64,000 bases of DNA, from contig NZ_SRYB01000002.1 in NCBI RefSeq assembly GCF_004793975.1, positions 199,804 through 263,803 of the forward strand. The letters run 5' to 3'. Origin of the DNA: Lepagella muris (GTDB lineage: Bacteria > Bacteroidota > Bacteroidia > Bacteroidales > Muribaculaceae). The translations under genes and the position numbers were made by a program. Below are positions 62,510-64,000 of this stretch, piece after piece (position 1 is the stretch's first letter; each line of letters opens with the position of its first letter). The notes beneath the pieces are model-generated. The model was not told the origin of the DNA. It worked only from the letters and a program-made list of their open reading frames with translations, and did no database searches.

Positions 62510-63829
62510 TTACATGTCGTCAATATCAAGAAGCATCCATTTCCCTTGTAGGAGACCTTCGAGTATGTTTTCCATGCAGAGGTTCCAGCTTACGAAGCCT
62601 TGTATGCTGCCATCGGGATTGCGGTATTTGAAATTGGAAGGGGCAAGCGGCTCACCGGTCTCTGCATGATAGGTCTCGTGCATGGTGCCATATTCATCAA
62701 GATCCTTTGCCATTAGTCCACCTACCTTTTCAGCCATCCATGCCACATCCTCATCAAAGCCATAGTAGTGAAGCCCTACGGAATATATGTAGCTGGTGAT
62801 TCCCCAAATCGGTCCCTGCCAGTTGGAGAAGGGCACAATGATGTTCTTATTATTGTAGTCGACGTCTGATGCGGAGAGACTGCGGAAGCCATGAGGAGCC
62901 TTCATGTGTTTCTCTTCAAGCATATACCTACTGATCATTCTGCGACCTCTATCTTCGGGTGCCATACGATAAAAGAGGGGTACAAACGTAGAATATCCGA
63001 CTCTTTTGTATTGCTCATGTGAATCACGGTCTACATTATAATAGCATCCGTCATCCTCATTCCAGCATATCTCATTGAGAGCGGTCTTTATTCCGAGAGC
63101 TTCCTTCCTAAGACGAGTGGCATCTGCCTTCATGCCGAGTTTTTCGGCTATGGCTGCCTGTGCAAGAATTTCACCGTATTGGAAAGCACTTGCATCCACG
63201 GATATGAACGACCGCGAATCATCCTTGAAGTAATTCAGGGCAGGATTGTTGTCGGCTCCGCTTTGCATTGCGATTTCCCAGAAGTAGAGTCCGGATATGG
63301 AATCAAGTTGGGTGGAACGGCGGTAGTCAAGCACCCGTTCAAGATCATTATATATCGGACGTATCCATTCCCAATCGCCTGTAGCCTTTGAATATTGGTA
63401 AGCACCCTGGGAGAGGAACGGTTTCATTGCAAACTTTCCGCTGTAGGCCTGACGCGGACCTTTTGACGTCATACATCCCGCCACATATCCATCCTTATCA
63501 ATACCTTGTGAAAAGGTCAGCACCCAGTTCTTCATATATTCCGGCTCACCTTTGGATATGAAATGATTAGCCATGAAGAAGGCATCCCAATCCCAAAGCT
63601 GTGAATAGAAACCGGCAGGTATCAGATACGGATATTTGATGAAACCGTCGGGCGACTTCACCACTTGCTGACGCAGCAGTTTGAAACCATCCGCCAGTCT
63701 CTTATGGATGCGTCCGAGACTTTCGGAGTTCTTAAAATCCGAACGGTTCTCCGTGCTTGCAGCAAACGAAGTCAGGGTCATATTGCACATTGCCAATATT
63801 AAAGCTATTGATAAAATGATTCTTTTCAT
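62510..63829 (-). CDS. Secreted trehalase-like (MGH1-type) glycoside hydrolase
   Basis: A 439-residue (alpha/alpha)6-barrel protein. I start at the ATG at 63829, which opens a signal peptide (MKRIILSIALILAMCNMTLT, cleaved near SFAAS), rather than at 63862. Motifs FYSQLWDWDAFFMANH, SGLYFWEIAMQSGADNNPA and NWQGPIWGITSYI resemble GH37/GH63 trehalases and glucosidases; the acidic residues in WDWD and in the SGADNNPA block are likely catalytic or substrate-binding. It is periplasmic, perhaps acting on an alpha-glucoside. The exact substrate is unknown. Confidence 0.82.
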   Translation of the reverse strand: MKRIILSIALILAMCNMTLTSFAASTENRSDFKNSESLGRIHKRLADGFKLLRQQVVKSPDGFIKYPYLIPAGFYSQLWDWDAFFMANHFISKGEPEYMKNWVLTFSQGIDKDGYVAGCMTSKGPRQAYSGKFAMKPFLSQGAYQYSKATGDWEWIRPIYNDLERVLDYRRSTQLDSISGLYFWEIAMQSGADNNPALNYFKDDSRSFISVDASAFQYGEILAQAAIAEKLGMKADATRLRKEALGIKTALNEICWNEDDGCYYNVDRDSHEQYKRVGYSTFVPLFYRMAPEDRGRRMISRYMLEEKHMKAPHGFRSLSASDVDYNNKNIIVPFSNWQGPIWGITSYIYSVGLHYYGFDEDVAWMAEKVGGLMAKDLDEYGTMHETYHAETGEPLAPSNFKYRNPDGSIQGFVSWNLCMENILEGLLQGKWMLLDIDDM

Positions 63830-64000
63830 TGATGTTAAGATTAAATAACTGAAGTTTTGCAATCTCCACTTCAGCCTGTTTATGATTTGATAGGAGTCAG
63901 AGAATTAAACACGACATCCGGTATTACAGGGCAAATATACACAAAGAAGTTGTCTAAACTATTTTGATTTGTGAATTTTTTTAAGGAAAATAACGATGAA

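Overview
The window looks like chromosomal DNA of a gut member of the Bacteroidales, most likely a Muribaculaceae-type bacterium (family assignment is inference). The signs are a lone bacterial serine palmitoyltransferase, a fused LpxC-FabZ, the DUF4295-rpmG-rpmB ribosomal set, a sodium-pumping methylmalonyl-CoA decarboxylase operon, BspA-like leucine-rich repeat proteins with a Bacteroidales C-terminal tail, and promoters of the TTTG-N19/21-TAnnTTTG type.

Layout. 1-1.9 kb: a YhcG/DUF1016 nuclease gene cut by the left edge and a K+-channel-like protein. 1.9-12.7 kb: one minus-strand urease supercluster, ureABC-EFGD, then a urea channel, an unassigned MFS carrier and an ECF-type nickel importer (nikMN-Q-O); it covers urea entry, nickel entry, apoenzyme and metallocentre assembly. 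12.8-16.3 kb: a DUF3861 protein with a Cys-rich tail, a strongly structured ~340-nt non-coding segment and two BspA-like secreted proteins. 16.3-20.9 kb: an island with a HaeIII-like restriction enzyme, its cognate C5 methyltransferase, a second diverged C5 methyltransferase, a frameshifted XRE regulator, a relic of an AlbA_2-type regulator and an IS3-family end. 21-32.3 kb: housekeeping genes (LacX-like epimerase, dnaK, spt) and the mce-mmdADCB operon for propionate formation. 32.5-38.6 kb: lpxD-lpxC/fabZ-lpxA, ribosomal proteins, a shortened CinA, tsaD. 38.9-47.2 kb: TamB-like protein, patatin, GH13 amylase, prs. 47.2-52.7 kb: M13 peptidase, isochorismate synthase, rimO, ftsY. 52.9-57.3 kb: an outer-membrane barrel-PadR-PspC operon with a palindrome over its promoter. 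57.5-58.6 kb: ECF sigma factor plus membrane protein. 59-62.4 kb: AlbA_2/ATPase regulator, two small membrane proteins and a decayed toxin next to an intact Panacea-type antitoxin. 62.5-63.8 kb: secreted trehalase-like glycosidase.

No rRNA, tRNA or CRISPR array was seen by eye. The best candidates for undescribed biology are the structured segment at 13564-13905, the PadR-controlled receptor operon, the two-methyltransferase HaeIII island and the toxin-less Panacea antitoxin.
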